Source: Cryphonectria parasitica EP155 (lineage: Eukaryota > Ascomycota > Sordariomycetes > Diaporthales > Cryphonectriaceae). Taken from it: a stretch of DNA of 64,000 bases. The notes under the pieces were generated by a model. It was not told the DNA's origin and did no database searches. It saw only the letters and a program-made list of their open reading frames with translations. This document shows, in pieces, positions 9,219 through 22,900 of this stretch (position 1 is its first letter; each line of letters opens with the position of its first letter). The position numbers were made by a program, and so were the translations under genes. The stretch is taken from the NCBI RefSeq assembly GCF_011745365.1, contig NW_024468913.1, positions 744,001 to 808,000 on the forward strand, written 5' to 3'.

Positions 9219-10508
9219 TTAGACCTCGCCAGAGTTGACAATGGTGGGCTTCTTGCTGTACTTGACGTTACCGCTGGGAGAGCCGACAGCCTCGATAGAC
9301 TTGACCACCCGCCTGCCGTCCTCGTCGGCGACCTTGCCGAAGACGACGTGGCGGCCGTCGAGCCACTCAGTCTTCACAGTGGTGATGAAGAACTGGCTAC
9401 CGTTGCTGCGGAGTGAAACAGGTCAGCGGTGCTTGGAGTAGAGGTGACAGTACAATTAGAATCAACGAGGTCGTGCGAGAGCTTACGTGTTGGGACCAGC
9501 GTTAGCCATGGAGAGCAGGAAGGGCTCCTTGTGCTTCTCCTGGAAGTTCTCATCGGCGAACTTCTCGCCGTAGATGGACTTGCCACCAGTGCCCTGTGAT
9601 GATGGTCAGCACAATTGTATACGGGGGTTTCTTGTAGGCGTGCAGCCCGTAAGGGATACTTCGGGGTTTCGACTGACGTTGCCACGGGTGAAGTCACCAC
9701 CCTGGAGCATGAACTCAGGGATGATACGGTGGAAGGAGGAGCCCTTGTAACCGAAGCCCTTCTCGCCAGTGCAGAGAGCACGGAAGTTCTCAGTAGTCTT
9801 GGGGACAACGTTGTTGTAGAGCTCGAAGTTGACACGGCCGGTCTGGACTGGATGGTGGGGAAAACAAGGATTAGCCATTGATTCAACAAAGGGCGATGGA
9901 ATGATTATGGTGGAGAAGTTGGATGGTGATGGAGTGCGGATACAGCTGGGGGGGGGGGGGGGGCTGTGCGCAGAAAGGGGGATGGGTATGAAGAGAAAGA
10001 AGCACAGCGACAGTAAGGTTCAGTGCATGTTAAAATGGTGTTGGTGGTAATGATGATTGATGACAATGACAATGACGATGATGGCGACGATGGAACTTAC
10101 CCTTGATTTCGCTGGTGGGACGGTAGTTGGCGTCCAGGACGGGACCCTCCCACTCAATATCGAAGAAGCTGTTGGGACGTGGCGTCAGCATACTGAGCTT
10201 GCTTAGGATGCTTCAAGAAGGCAACAGCCAGATTGAAGCTCAACGGAGGGGTGACACGGCGTCAAGGTCAAAAAGCTTAGGAGCTAAACTTACACCTTGT
10301 TAGACATGGCGATGGAAGTTGATGAGAAGAGACGAGACGAGATTGGTTTGGTGGACTGTCTGAAGGCAGAAGATGTCGAAGCTGAGAGAGGCTTGAAGGT
10401 GGTGTGGAAGGAAGAAGGAGAGGAAAAACGAGGGGCAGAAGAAGCTGCTGAACGGAAGCAGGTTGAAGTAAAGGCGACGCGGGGCATCGACAGAAGCGGG
10501 GCAGCCAT
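9219..10508 (-). CDS. Cyclophilin A-type prolyl isomerase with mitochondrial and cytosolic starts
   Basis: Five coding exons on the minus strand (10508..10294, 10168..10101, 9847..9678, 9593..9487, 9405..9219) join in frame to 248 residues. Introns use gtaagt, gtaagt, gtcagt and gtaagc donors. The core is a single-domain cyclophilin: 'FFDIEWEGP', '[20 protein letters not shown]', '[11 protein letters not shown]', '[20 protein letters not shown]' and '[12 protein letters not shown]'. The catalytic Arg of 'SSFHRIIP' and the Phe/Trp pocket residues are kept. The first 67 residues (from '[15 protein letters not shown]') are rich in Ser, Arg and Ala without acidic residues, like a mitochondrial presequence. 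A second in-frame ATG at 10307 ('MSNKV') would give a 181-residue cytosolic form. Neurospora crassa makes both forms from one gene (csr-1, the cyclosporin A target), so dual targeting is likely. Intron 2 contains a 16-base G run on the plus strand. Confidence 0.92.
9948..9963. repeat. G16 homopolymer in a cyclophilin intron
   Basis: Sixteen consecutive G on the plus strand (C on the coding strand) lie inside the intron between coding exons 2 and 3. Confidence 0.9.
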
Positions 10509-12584
10509 ATTTGCTACGGTGACGAACGACGGTCGGTGACTGGACGAATGGCGTGAGCTGTTAGCAAAACGGGGCGAGGACAGGGATGATCCAACCAGCA
10601 AAACCCAAAACACTCGGCACAGCGGGGTTCCCAGGGACCAAGTAAGCCCAAAGAGTTCCAGTCCCGAGCCCACCAAAACAAGACAGAGCTCAAACCCCCA
10701 AAACGCAAGATAGCTATCTAGCAGCTATGAGCGAGTTTGGAGGTTTTGATGATGATCTCTCTTAGTCTTTTTTATCTTATTTTATTTTATCCCTTGATGA
10801 CATCCCTCCTTTACAGTCCTCCCATATGACGTCTGACTGGCAGTAGCACCTGGCCATTCGTCTGTGGGGGAAGAGAAGGAGGAGATGGAGGAGGGGCAAG
10901 CAAGGGATCCGCAGTGGTGGCGGAGGAGTTGGAGAGGAGTAACTTGTCCAGCGCCACCCCTGAGCTTGTACAGCGATCTGCAGGGCCAACCACTTGGGAG
11001 CTCGAGAGCACGTCAGGGCGGCCAAAACTCGATCGCAGTGCGCTAACAGAAGCGCTGAGATGATGCTCTTTTCGTGGCCTAAACGCCCTCCCAAGTTCCC
11101 AAAAAGGGGGCTCAAGAGGGGTTTATCAGAGGTTTTCTCATCTGACTGTTGCATCCAGATCCGCATGCAGACAAGGCATTCGAGAAGCTGTACCTCGTGC
11201 CCTGTCCTGCTCACCGTGGTACATAGTACAGACAGCAGTTGGTGGTGCAAGGAGCTACCCATGCAGACGCAAGCTTCAGCCTGCAGCTATGCTCTCTTGG
11301 CCATTCCAGTCCGACCCGGCAGGTGAGGTGTGTACGCTGCAGGCTGGCTTTGCTGACGAGTGACCGTGGTGGTGCGGTTGCATGTCTGCGCCCTGCGTTT
11401 CTGCAGGTCTCGCTCCCTCGATTATGGCCACCGCCACTTGGATCGAGCCGAGTGAGGAGCTCGGGATGAACGGCCAACAGGTTTTCCTCGCCTGAGGCCC
11501 CCACCCAAGATGCCGCCTTGCGTCTTCAGTGTGCACCCCGAGTAGCCACTCGACTGTGCCGCTGATGGCCGTAGTATGACCTGAGCGGTCTCACGGTCTC
11601 ACTGTACTCACGCAGGGCTTCACTCGGGTCGTTGAAGGGGGCGGATCGAGTCTGCGCATCTGGCCAAGGGCGACCTGAAGCAAGAGATGGGATGAACGTA
11701 CCGTATGAGATAAAGTTGGATTTGAGTATACAATCGACAAGGTCAATTGATGCGGCTGTGGTCTGATTGAACTAATCAGGGGAGTGATGGAGGATATTCG
11801 AAGAAGCGGTTGGTGTCGAGAAGTCCCGTCCGAAGAGAAAGTTTTCAAAAAATGCCATCACCAGGGTTGTGTCATTGATCTCTAGTCACCCTGGGCACCT
11901 TGACAAAACGTGCTCATTACTTACACATGCCACACCAAAAAAAAAACAACCTGGAATCTAGTCCTGTAATCGGTATATTTCACCCCGCTGATTTTCGTTT
12001 TGGCTACTCAGATATTTATATGAATGGAACTGAACATCTCAAGCTGTTTAACGCGGGTGTGCAAGGCGTTTCTTAGCATTGGGTGACATGATAAGGAAAG
12101 GGTTCGGGTTAGGGGAGAGATTGGGAACTTGACAGCCGTAGGGGTCCAACAAGACCAAACAATGAGCTGTCTACTGGCGTCTTCAAGAAACTACATGATC
12201 TTGCTAGTGATTTTCTCTATTCAAATTGATTCAATGTGATATCCGCTGTAATTCGCGGCGTCGAAGGCACTGACCACAGTCAAAACAATCATCGGGCCTC
12301 AAGCAGACCTGTGCTATTCATGGCGTCTTAGTCAGCCACAGGAGTATTCAGGGGGTCGGACCAGCATTGACACTAAACTTTCCTCGAACATTTGGGACGG
12401 GAGCCGTCATCCTTGGCCAGCTTTAATTGAACCGTGTTCTTGTCGCATTTCCCGAATTACATTTCCATCGACAAAGGACTCGAAGGCTGTCTTCGTGCAT
12501 CCCAAACGTCTACGGCGTTGCCGACCTCTTGTCTCTCAATTTGTTGTTATTGCCCACTCTCTACTACGACATACGCCCGTCAAG
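10509..12584. other. Long intergenic region between divergent cyclophilin and epsin genes
   Basis: About 2 kb with no convincing gene. Open frames on both strands around 10777-11536 have no recognisable domain or splice context. The region should hold the promoters of both neighbours, and the pyrimidine-rich leader of the epsin gene is at its right end. Confidence 0.5.
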
Positions 12585-14382
12585 ATGGATCTCAACTCCC
12601 TGAAGGACACGGTTTCCAACCTGTCCTTGTATGATATCAAGGCGGGTGTACGGAAGGTCCAAAATGGTAAGTCGAGGTATTTTGGAGAAGACATGGCCAT
12701 GCTAGCCACGGTATGCTGAGCTGACCTTTCTGGGCAAAAAGCGGTGATGAACTACACCGAAATGGAGGCCAAGGTACTTCCGATCACATCCCCTTTCCAC
12801 AGTACCTCCTATCGCTAAAGAGACGTAACCAGGTGCGAGAGGCGACAAACAACGAGCCATGGGGGGCATCCTCTACCATGATGCAGGAGATTGCCAATGG
12901 CACCTTCAACTAGTATGACTAGAAACCAATCTCCCCCAAACAATACCTCGACGACGTAGCTGACGGTCCACGAACAGCCAAACCCTGAACGAGATCATGC
13001 CCATGATCTACCGGCGATTCACAGAGAAGGCTGCCGAGGAGTGGCGGCAGATCTACAAGGCCCTGCAGCTCCTCGAGTACCTGATTAAACACGGCTCCGA
13101 GCGCGTTATTGACGATGCCCGATCCCACCTGACCCTGCTCAAGATGTTGCGCCAGTTCCACTTCATCGACCAGAACGGAAAGGACCAGGGCGTCAATGTG
13201 CGAAACCGAGCCAAGGAGCTCACCGACCTCCTCAGCGACGTCGAGAGGATCCGGGCAGAGCGGAAGAAGGCACGTGCCAACAAGACCAAATACACCGGTG
13301 TGGAGGGCGGCGCTGGAGGTTTCTCCTCCAGCGGCAGCCGATATGGCGGATTTGGCAGTGATACTGGTGGCAGCTCTGCAGCCGGATACGGAGGATACTC
13401 TGGCGGTGTGTACGGCGACGGCGGCGGTTTTGGAGGTCAAGCTAGCGAGTACGGCGAGAGCAGCAGCCGCAGACAAGACCAGTTCGAGGAATATGACGAG
13501 TTTGACGAGGGTAAGCCGGCGCCGTCACGGGCTCCACGAAGGACTACGACAGAGCGAGCCGGCATGAAGAAGACGACCCCTTCTGCGCCGCCGCCGCCAA
13601 AGAAGAAGGAGCCCGAGGTCGACCTATTCTCGTTCGACGACCCGGCTCCCTCGACATCAGCAGCTCCCATCGCCCCTTCGAATGGTTCGGGTCTGGCTTC
13701 GCTGGCTGCTGCCGCGCCTGTCCCGGCCGCTAATAATGATGATGACGAGTTTGACGACTTTCAGGAGGCCGCCCCAGCAGCCCAGACCTCTGCGCCGCAA
13801 AACGCCTTTTCCCACCCTCTCATGACGTCCAACGCATCCGGTGCCATGTTCGCTGCTCCGGCTCCCGTGTCTGCACCGCAGCAGACCAACCTGAACACAA
13901 TGGTCGGCCTGTCTTCCATCTCTCCTCCTCCTGCCAGCACCTCGACGCCCTCTGGAGGAGCCAACTACTCCGCTTTCAGTACCCCTCTCGCCTCTGCTGC
14001 TACCATGACCCCCTCTGCCATTAAACCCGCGAGCACCGGCTACCAACCGTCGGGCCCGAACTACTTCACCTCCGTCCAGGCACCGAGCGCCAGCTCGACC
14101 CCCGCCTCCGTGGGCGGTATGGGCGCTCTCAAGCCTGTCAGCACAGGTAGCTCAGTGGCTAAGAAGCCTGCGGGTGGCGATGCGTTTGGTGCCCTGTGGG
14201 CGAACGCGAGCGGATCCGGCAACAAGAAAGCGACCACCACTGCGGGGCCTGCTTTGGGTCAGCTGGCGAAGGAGAAGAGCAGTGCCGGGATCTGGGGAGC
14301 ACCAGCCACCTCCTCGAAGCCAATGGGTGGTAGCCAGCCTACCACAAGCGGCAGCTCGGGTCTGGACGACCTGCTGGGCTAA
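12585..14382 (+). CDS. ent3: ENTH-domain epsin, Ent3/epsinR-like
   Basis: Four exons (12585..12666, 12742..12773, 12833..12912, 12978..14382) join in frame to 532 residues. Residues 1-150 form an ENTH domain, which binds membrane phosphoinositides: 'VMNYTEMEAKVREATNNEPW', 'YRRFTEKAAEEWRQIYKALQ', 'LEYLIKHGSERVIDDARSH' and 'FIDQNGKDQGVNVRNRAKEL'. The rest is low-complexity Gly/Ser/Pro/Ala-rich sequence. It contains a 'DDDEFDDFQEA' motif near residue 320, the acidic-phenylalanine type that binds gamma-ear domains of GGA and AP-1 adaptors, and it ends 'SSGLDDLLG'. No ubiquitin-interacting motifs or NPF repeats were seen. The protein therefore fits the Golgi/endosome epsin Ent3 (epsinR) better than the endocytic Ent1/Ent2. 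The dense intron pattern within the ENTH domain is usual for this gene in Pezizomycotina. Confidence 0.88.
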
Positions 14383-16947
14383 AATGCTTTGTCATTCCCC
14401 GACAGCAGAGATGTAGTCGGCATCAAGCTAGACACGGACCTGCTGATGCATGCCAAAACATCCCGTAGTATTTCGGAGGTTCTCAGAACTTCATGGTGTG
14501 AGAATGGGTTGCCAGCGTAGGCAGAAGTCCTCATTCGGATCCTACTGGCAACTGGTGATGAGGATTAGTCAAGAATTCTTACGAGGGTGACAGATATACA
14601 CAATGGTAATGCGAACAGGTGCGAAAACACACCTGGGGTCACATCGGGTGGCGGGAAAGAAGTAAGGAAGTCTGATTGTGCATTTACGAGACGAGCTCAT
14701 TTGTATCGCCAACCTAGACATGCGAAGCTTGGATGGAGTAGGGCGTACAAAATTGACTTTTCTTGGCTGTCTCTTATATTTGTCTTTGACTCCGCGAGAA
14801 TACCTATACTACTCTTCCGATGCACCACGACAAGTACATCTTTACCTTGGGCATAATTTACTGGCCTTATACAGTACAGACTTCCCTAGACTTCTGCCGT
14901 CTGTCATCCATGCCAGATTAGGCCAAAGAGATATGGCGGCTGTGGGCGAGGCAGTCGATCGATCGCCAGGTCAGCCCGATCGATCTCCATGGGTCGGGGA
15001 AGGAGGTTGACATGGTCCGGACGGGGCCCTGCAGGAAGATTTCCTAGACTGTTTTCCTTCATGGATGCTCCGAAATGTCAAATTTGGCTCAAACTCTCTG
15101 CAATCGTAGGGGGGGGGGGGGGAAGAGAGAGAGAAAAAATATAGATCCAGACCTAACACCATAGTAATGATGATGACCCGTTCCCGGTGGTACCCAGCGC
15201 TTAGAGCGGCCACTTAGGATCGGCAGCCCGGGGGGTGACTAGAACACTAGTGGGGAAGGCTGCGAGACGCTGGAAGAGCGAGTCGATCTGTGATCCAATC
15301 AGTGGGGTTGTTTGTGGTGACCCATGTTGCTGCGACTGTGACTGGCGCAGCGAGCCTGCTGGCTGCGGTCTGGATCGACTTATGCAATCAACAATACAGT
15401 ACGTGAGTACCACTGTACAACGCCTCCTCTCTCATTCCTCTCTCTATCTCAGGGCCTTGCTGGTGTGGGCTTGAACCCTGGATCCGTTTTGCAGATACGA
15501 TGGCGTCTGTTTTATGTCTGGGTCGTACAGCTCGTCAACAGGATGGTGCACACTCCGCCGCGGCTGTTGGACGCGGCTAGCTGATGGCGGGTACGGGGTG
15601 GATGTGAGAATAGGTGGTAGATTTGGTCACCCGCATGCCCACGGTCTGGCATGGCAGACGAACGATATATCGTCGGTTGACATGTGATTTGGAAAACTGC
15701 CGCGAAGTTTCTTGTCCAGGATGTTTCTTTCAGGAGGCTTTCGCCGGAAGAAGAGCCAGGCAAACCCTGAAGAATGATAACCCACAGCTATCAGAGCTTG
15801 TGAGGACCTTCCCATGAGATATATCATATTGTCCACCGTCTGCTAAATACGAGGCCAAACACAGAAGAGGGGCTACACGAGGTTTGATCTGGCCCCACTT
15901 GTGTCTCTCATACCGGTCGTCCATCCGGCAGACCCTCTGCATACAAATTTGTTCGAGTATGATCTTTGTTCTTGCATTATATGCTGAAAAGTATGCTTCG
16001 GTATTCTGAGTCTATTTACAATGCTTGCACTCCGTCGAAAGGCTTCCGGAGAACGACCCGTGCCACGTTCCCAGGTAGACCAGTTCGGGAAAGCACATAT
16101 TGCGAGAGCTCCTGCTTGGCAAGGACGAGTAAAGAGGAGACGCCAGGCCACATCTTTGACGAGGCAAAAGGATGTAAACCACTCTGAACGATTGGGAATG
16201 AAGTCTTCCCTGATCTTTTGAGCTCTTTCCTACTCGGCCCAGCACTGCCTCGCCATCACCCCATCAACGCTCGAGGAGGCGAGCCTACTGTGTCCACACA
16301 CTGCATTAGCTTCCTGCCTCTTCCACAATTTGGTGATCAGTCACTCGTGCCTTCTCAAATCAGACAATGACACCTTGCAAACCTTGTGATAAACTATCTC
16401 CAGTCCAACCATCTGGGATTGGCACGTACGCGTACGACAGCTCACAACAGCTGATCTCTACAAGGGCCCTCACAGAGTTGATCTTCTGCGCACGTCTTTT
16501 GGAGGAAACCTGACAGCCAATGTTTCAGCGTCTCGATCGCCTCTTTCTTCCCGAACCAATGTCATGGACAGCCCTACGAAAGTACAAGTCCAAGGGCTCG
16601 TCCCTCGCCAATCGAACAGGTCACCCTTTCCCCTCGAAAAATGGCACTGGATGGCCCCCCAGTCTGCTGCACCGCCAGCAGTGCAACAGTGGGACCCCCC
16701 GGCTAAGCGCCCAACGCCTAGGCTCAGGCGGTCCGGCGGTGGCGGTCCTTGCTGGTGGGGATCAGCGGTGGCCCCCCTGCCACCAAAAATAGGCCCCACA
16801 CACATGCATGTGGGAGTGAGTGAGTGTCTGTGTCTGTAAAGAGGGTCGTCAACCGCTTGCGCGTGGGTTCTAATTTTTTCTTTCTGTTTGTTTTTTCGAG
16901 ATGGTTTGTACTCTTACAACTATCGATATACGACAGCAGCCGTCGAC
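14383..16947. other. Intergenic, upstream of the giant gene
   Basis: About 2.5 kb without a convincing gene. A G14 run lies at 15109..15122, followed by a GA-rich stretch. The last kilobase should contain the promoter and long leader of the giant gene. Confidence 0.5.
15109..15122. repeat. G14 homopolymer, intergenic
   Basis: Fourteen consecutive G followed by a GA-rich stretch, outside any gene. Confidence 0.85.
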
Positions 16948-19900
16948 ATGGCTCCCTCCAAGGTTGAAAAGGCGAACAAGAAGGACAAGCGGCTGACCAC
17001 CGCGCCGTCCTTCTGGGCTGGGGGCCTGAAGACGGGGGGCCTCACGTCTAAGAATGACGAGGACCTCGAGAAGATAAAGAACAGCAATCACAAGAAGAAC
17101 AAGGCTGTGCCACCGAGATCAGATGCTCCCTCATCATCAAAAGCGCAGCCCAGCAGCAGTAATTATCAAGTAAAGAATAACAACAACTACCAACCCCACC
17201 ACCAGAAAAACAACTCTACGCCCCTCCCGTCGACCAAGAACCTATCAGCTTCAAGGCCATCACCTTACAAGGCGGACGATGCCTCTTCTTCCAATTCCGA
17301 CAAGTCGAAGCGGATGACGACGTACAACTCATTCTGGACGAAGTCTCTTTTCGGTACGCCCAAGGAGAACCCGAAGTTCGTGTTGGTCTCGTCTAGTCAA
17401 ACCCAAGCGTCGGCTGCCAGCGCCTCGCCCTCTTCATGGCAGTCGAAGGGGAAGCAAGCAGCAGGTTCTGCTCCGCAGTCCGCACCCCTATTAGTCCAGT
17501 CAAGTCAGCCTCAAGTATCGTCTGCCAGTGCCTCGCCGTCATGGTCGTCCAACAAGCCTCAAGCGTCGTCCGCCAATGCCTCCTCGCCATCGTGGCATTC
17601 CAAGGGGAAGCAGGCAGCAGGACCTGCTCCGCACTCAGCTCCCTTGGTGGCATCCGGGAGCAGCAGGGCTATAGTCCCGGAGGTGATGAGACCTGGACCG
17701 CCTCAACATAGTGCATCAGACAAGGGCCCGACAACAAACGTCTCTCATCAGACCGCCGCCCCCAGGAGGAACGACGGTCCCGCCAGCAATGCCGGCGACG
17801 GAAGAGGTCGCACTGATCGTCTTGTTCCCGAGCGCCAGGGACCAGATGCGCGGTCTCATCCACCCTCCCCACTCCGTCAGAATCCTGCCGTTCCCCAGGT
17901 CCAGACTGGTGCAGACAGGAGCATTCGGGGAGGGGATCAGGTGGGTGTTCCTCCTTCTGATAGGACCAACAACCACAAGTCGAAAGGGTCGCTGTTCAAT
18001 TTTGGAAGGCAGCATACCCGTGATGCCGACCCACGGATCCCCAAGGATGCTGGCGTTCAGGAGACCGTTGCGAAGACTGGCCAGGATCGGGTGGCCCCGC
18101 CGCGTCCTCCTCGAGATGGCACTGAGTGGAATCAGTCTCGGTCTGTCACCGAGGGAAACAGTCGGCGGCCAACCACAGAGCTTCCCAGTTCTTCTGGCAG
18201 GAAAGAAACGACGACATCTGGACGAACGCAACCACTGCTGGGCAACGACGCGGTTGAGATTAGAACAGCCGAACCCCTCCGGATCGTCAAAATGAAGGAT
18301 GTGCGAGAATCCATGGTATCTTCGGGAACAACGCCAGATGAGCGGAATCGATCCGCACGAATCGAGAAGGGAAAGCAGCCGGTCTCACTCGGAACCACGA
18401 CCAAGACGAGATCTGATGAGACCCATCAGTCTCAGCAGAACTCGCGCGGTCAGCTTCAGAGTTCATCGCAGCACGGGCAGAGCAAGGAGGTGCCAGGACG
18501 GCCCAAAGGAGACGATCTGTCTCTAGGCAGAAACCGAGCACCCAACCCTAGTGAGATGGCCGCGTTTGCAACGCAGCCTTCGAATAGCTACGCAGCGGGA
18601 GAGCAGTTTCCTGGCGTAGGAAAATACGTGTTGGACCCTAAGACTGGCTATCTCAACCCAGTGCCCGCCAATCAGCCTTTGACATCACCGCCGCCCCAGC
18701 AAACTCGTCAAGAGAAAAAGGATCATCATGACCAGAAGAGTAACGGTTTCTTTTCTGCCTTCCATATCCGTCATCACGACGCTCGAGATACAGCATCAAG
18801 GCAACAGGGCTCTGCGAAGGGAGATATCAACACGGGCAACCAGCGTGTGGGCGACCGAAAGGCAGAGCAGGTGCCGTTCTCGCGTGTCGATGAACAAGCC
18901 AGGCCTGCGCTGTCTGCGAGTCAACAACACCAGCGGCCCTCACGATCACTTGATGAGACCAACAAATTTTCTGCAGGTACATCGAAGACCCCTGCTCTTA
19001 CAGATTCACGCCAGAATGAGGCTGCGAGGCACCAGCGGCCCTCACGATCACTTGATGAGACCAACAAATTTTCTGCAGGTACATCGAAGACCCCTGCTCT
19101 TACAGATTCACGCCAGAATGAGGCTGCGAGGCACCAGCGGAGCACGTCCACGACGAGTCCTTCGGAGTACAGAGGCAATGATTTCTCAGACTCTCCACGG
19201 TTGCGAGGCATGGTCTCGAACCAGACCACATCAGACAGGACAATGAGTCCACACACGGCCCAAAGGCCAGACGAACTCTCTCATACCCGATCCGATAATG
19301 CGTACCGTTCCGATGGTTCACATCACCGTGCTGGCTCTCGGAGTGAACGAAATCCACTGAAGCCCGAGTCGGCCCCTTCTCGAGACCTAGGCTTTAAAGC
19401 CTCTCCTTCCCCTCTCACAGGGCAAAGCTCAGCGGCTGATACTTCCAGTCGAGAAGCGATTGCAGGGTCAGCACAGCCTGCCGGGGCATCTTCAAGGCGA
19501 GTTGAAATCTTACAAGACCGGGATAAGGGTCGCGATCGTCTTCCTGTTCAGAGTTCGCAAGAGCAAGCCAGCCTACCAGAGTATTTGCGCGCAGGAAGAA
19601 CACAGCAGCAGCCTGATCGAGACCAAGAAATTCGGGGCAAGAGCCTGCATGACAAGCCGCCAACTCGACACCCCCAAGTCACCACACCTGTGACCGGGGA
19701 TCGACCCAGCCGCGACCATGTCACCACAACCAGGCAGGTACAGAAACAACGGGACCACGAGGTCAAAGGTAGTGGAAGTGGTGCAGCTCTGGCATACGAT
19801 CCAAGCCGCATAATCGACTCACGCAAACCGTCTAGCTCACTCTCTTCGGATCCATCACACGTCGCCAACGAACCAGTCGCGCACGCAACAGAGAAGTCAT

Positions 19901-22900
19901 CGAAGCGGCCAAGAGTCGAGCAGTTGTTGCAGGCCACTGAGAAAAGTCCCGCCGTACAAGTGTCTATGGTTGCGGAAGAGAAAGACAATTCGGTGCCTCA
20001 AACGGCTTCTCGTCGACACAAGGAAAAGCTTGATACGAGGGGTTTAGATGGCACACACGGAATGTGGGGTGAACCGCTTGGCTCGTCTGATCGCACACCT
20101 GGTGTACCTCGACCCGAAGCCGAGTCAACTGCCAGGTCGAAAGGGAAGCCCTCATTTAGCGGCGAGCCAGGGCCAATGTCGAAGAAAGAGGCCCGCATGT
20201 TTGAGTCAGCAGTCCAGCCAGCTCGTGATGAACGACTTGATGCTCGCAAGCCAGCTCCGTTGCCTCGTGAAGAGCCTCAAAGCAGACGGGACCCGAGCTC
20301 ATCCACCACGAATACTCCACTAACGGGCTCGAAACCGTCGACGCAGCCACAGCCGACGATCGTGGTCAGCGATGCGGACGTCGACAGAATGAATACTCGC
20401 AGTATGGGCAAACTCCAGTCTGTTGAGGCTGTTGGTAAACCAAAGGATTCATTCTCAGTTGATGGTGTCACTTTTGAGGAGGTTTCCCTGTCTCAGCATC
20501 GCCGAAGAGGCCAGGAGAAGAAGCAAGAGCCGCCTTCTCTTGAACTCAAGCCCACCGAAGCACAGCAAAAGGGCCCCTTACCTGCAGACTCTCTGTCATT
20601 CCGGGAGCGCAGCTTGAGGCAGCCGTCTGGTGGAGAACTTTCCTCTTCATTGAACCCGAGTACTAGGAGTGAAGACGTTACAGTGCTCAAAGATTTTTCG
20701 AGCTACCAACCCAGGCCTTCTGCTCCATACACCTCCGAGGACAGCCGGCGGAAAGACAAGGCCCTTCAACCGTCTTCTCGGGCCACCAAAGACGAAGCTC
20801 GTCCTGATCTCACTACGCCTGCTACTCGCGCTTATCACCACAAACCATCTTCTGGGCATTCTCCTATGCTAGAGGTGCACACAAATGTGACCATGGCCAC
20901 AGATGAAGACGGTTGGCCGCGGACACGCACTACGGCGCAAGCAGGTCGTGGCAAGTTCGTGGAAAGGTGGTCGATTAACGACGAAGTCAATGTTGAAGCT
21001 CTTGAAGGCCAGAAGCCTGCTGCGTCAACAAAACCAACATCTGATGCCACAAATACAGGGGCAAAGGGGGGCCTCAGGGACTGGCTCCAGTGGGGTAAGA
21101 AGGGCAAACACGCGGACTTTCCAGTGCTTCAGGAACCTGAGAAGAGTGCGGGCGGTGAGAAAAACCTATCCCCGGATGCACGCCCGCAGCTGGCTGGGAG
21201 AACGGAGTCGGCCCCAGTCCTTGGTCAGGATTCTGCACCTCAGCGTGTTCGTCCAGAGCGGGGTCAACACAGTCTTGCGAGAGTTCCGCTATCGAGCGAG
21301 TCGAAGAAAGGCGATGAAGCCACTTCGTCAAAGAAGTCTTCGTTGGACGATGACAAAGCACGACCTCTCTCTCGATCTGTGAAAGATTCCGAGGAAAGCA
21401 AAATCTCTCCCTCCTCGACCCTTAGGAAGACAAATGAAATCGTGGCTGCGACTTCGTCCGGCTCAGGGGCTCCAGGAGGCGATGCCAAACCCAGCGAGGA
21501 GCTCAGCCCAGTCCCTTCCCAACAAGAATTTTTGAACCGAATGTCTCGGAATATCAACTTCCGACTTGCCCAAGACTCTGATGAGCCATCATCAGACCTG
21601 TCTGAAACAACCAATGTGAAGTCGCGGAGGAAGAGCAGGAACAGGAACTTCAGTGTTCACGGATCTCAGTCCGGAATGTCCGTGCCAACGGTTCCAGCCA
21701 TCCCAACCGAGTTCGGCTCAGAAAAGAGAAGCCAGTGGATACCATCGACGACAGACGAGACCAGCACGCTGGCGGAATCTTCCATAGAAAACCTCAACGT
21801 ACCCAGTGAAGTTCGCAAACAGACACACGCCAAGGTGCCACAATCCGACTTCAGCCATGGCGAACGGCTAGCCGACACGCCTCAGAGGGTGCAGTTTGCC
21901 ACCGTCAATCCTAAGGACAGCACAGCAGAGCAACATATCGGTATTCGAACGCCGATCAAATTGGCCGACTCACTGGTGCCTGGCTCACCTGCAAAGTTCG
22001 AGGACCTACCTTCCGAGATGAATCGCAAATCACAGATGGTCGCCCCTCTGGCTCTAGCTTCTGTGAGTGTTAAAAATGACACCCAATACCTTCAGCCATC
22101 TCTGGTCATCGAGCCGGCATCGTCAACCAGGTCCGCTCGCGTAGAGCACACGGCAAGACCACAGTCATTCGGCAATCGTTCTGTTATGGAGGAGGAACAT
22201 GAGCTCTCTTCTGGTCTTGGAGCAAGTCTCGAGTTCACATCTGATCGACCTGAGGACTCATCTCTTCTGCGACGACACAAGACCCGCGAGACATCCGACG
22301 CACGCCATGCGACACAACTGCAGACCGCGCAGAGACCGAAGCTTCCCAACTTCGACCACAGTTCTGCCACCAGGAAAGTGACCTTGTCCAGCCAAGGTGA
22401 CAATGTGCCCACTCAGAATCCTGAGAGCTCCGCGGACGAACAAAGTGGCATGCGCCCTCAGCTTGCTACGAACGATCTGCCCACGCCGCGATTGCCGACT
22501 GAGGTCGCAGAGCTCGGCTCACAAAGAGCTGGTGATTCCTCAATAGTGTCTGGGTCAACATTGTCTGCGGATAACGGAAAGCTATCCAGTGGGCGCAGAG
22601 TCGAACCGAAGAAGAACGTGGAACCTCTCGTCGGTGCAGATTCAACTGTCACATTCGAGTCTGGCTCACGAAAGATTGACAGCTCACGATCGTTAGCCAG
22701 TGACCATGGCGAGGTCACCAGTATTACTGCCCAGGAGGCGAGCATACCGCCAGCCTCAGACAAGGAGAGCCATTTCCCGCCACTGCTCCGTGATCTCGAG
22801 AGGAATGTCGCGGCAAACGATGATGAATCCAAGAGCACGACAAGAGACAAGATGTTCAAGTTGAATTTGCCCGATGACTTCGAGTCAACTTTCTCATCCG

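Noticed and set aside
10777..11536. Minus-strand gene between the cyclophilin and epsin genes
   Set aside because: Several overlapping open frames exist in all frames, which is typical of GC-rich non-coding DNA; none shows splice signals or a family match.
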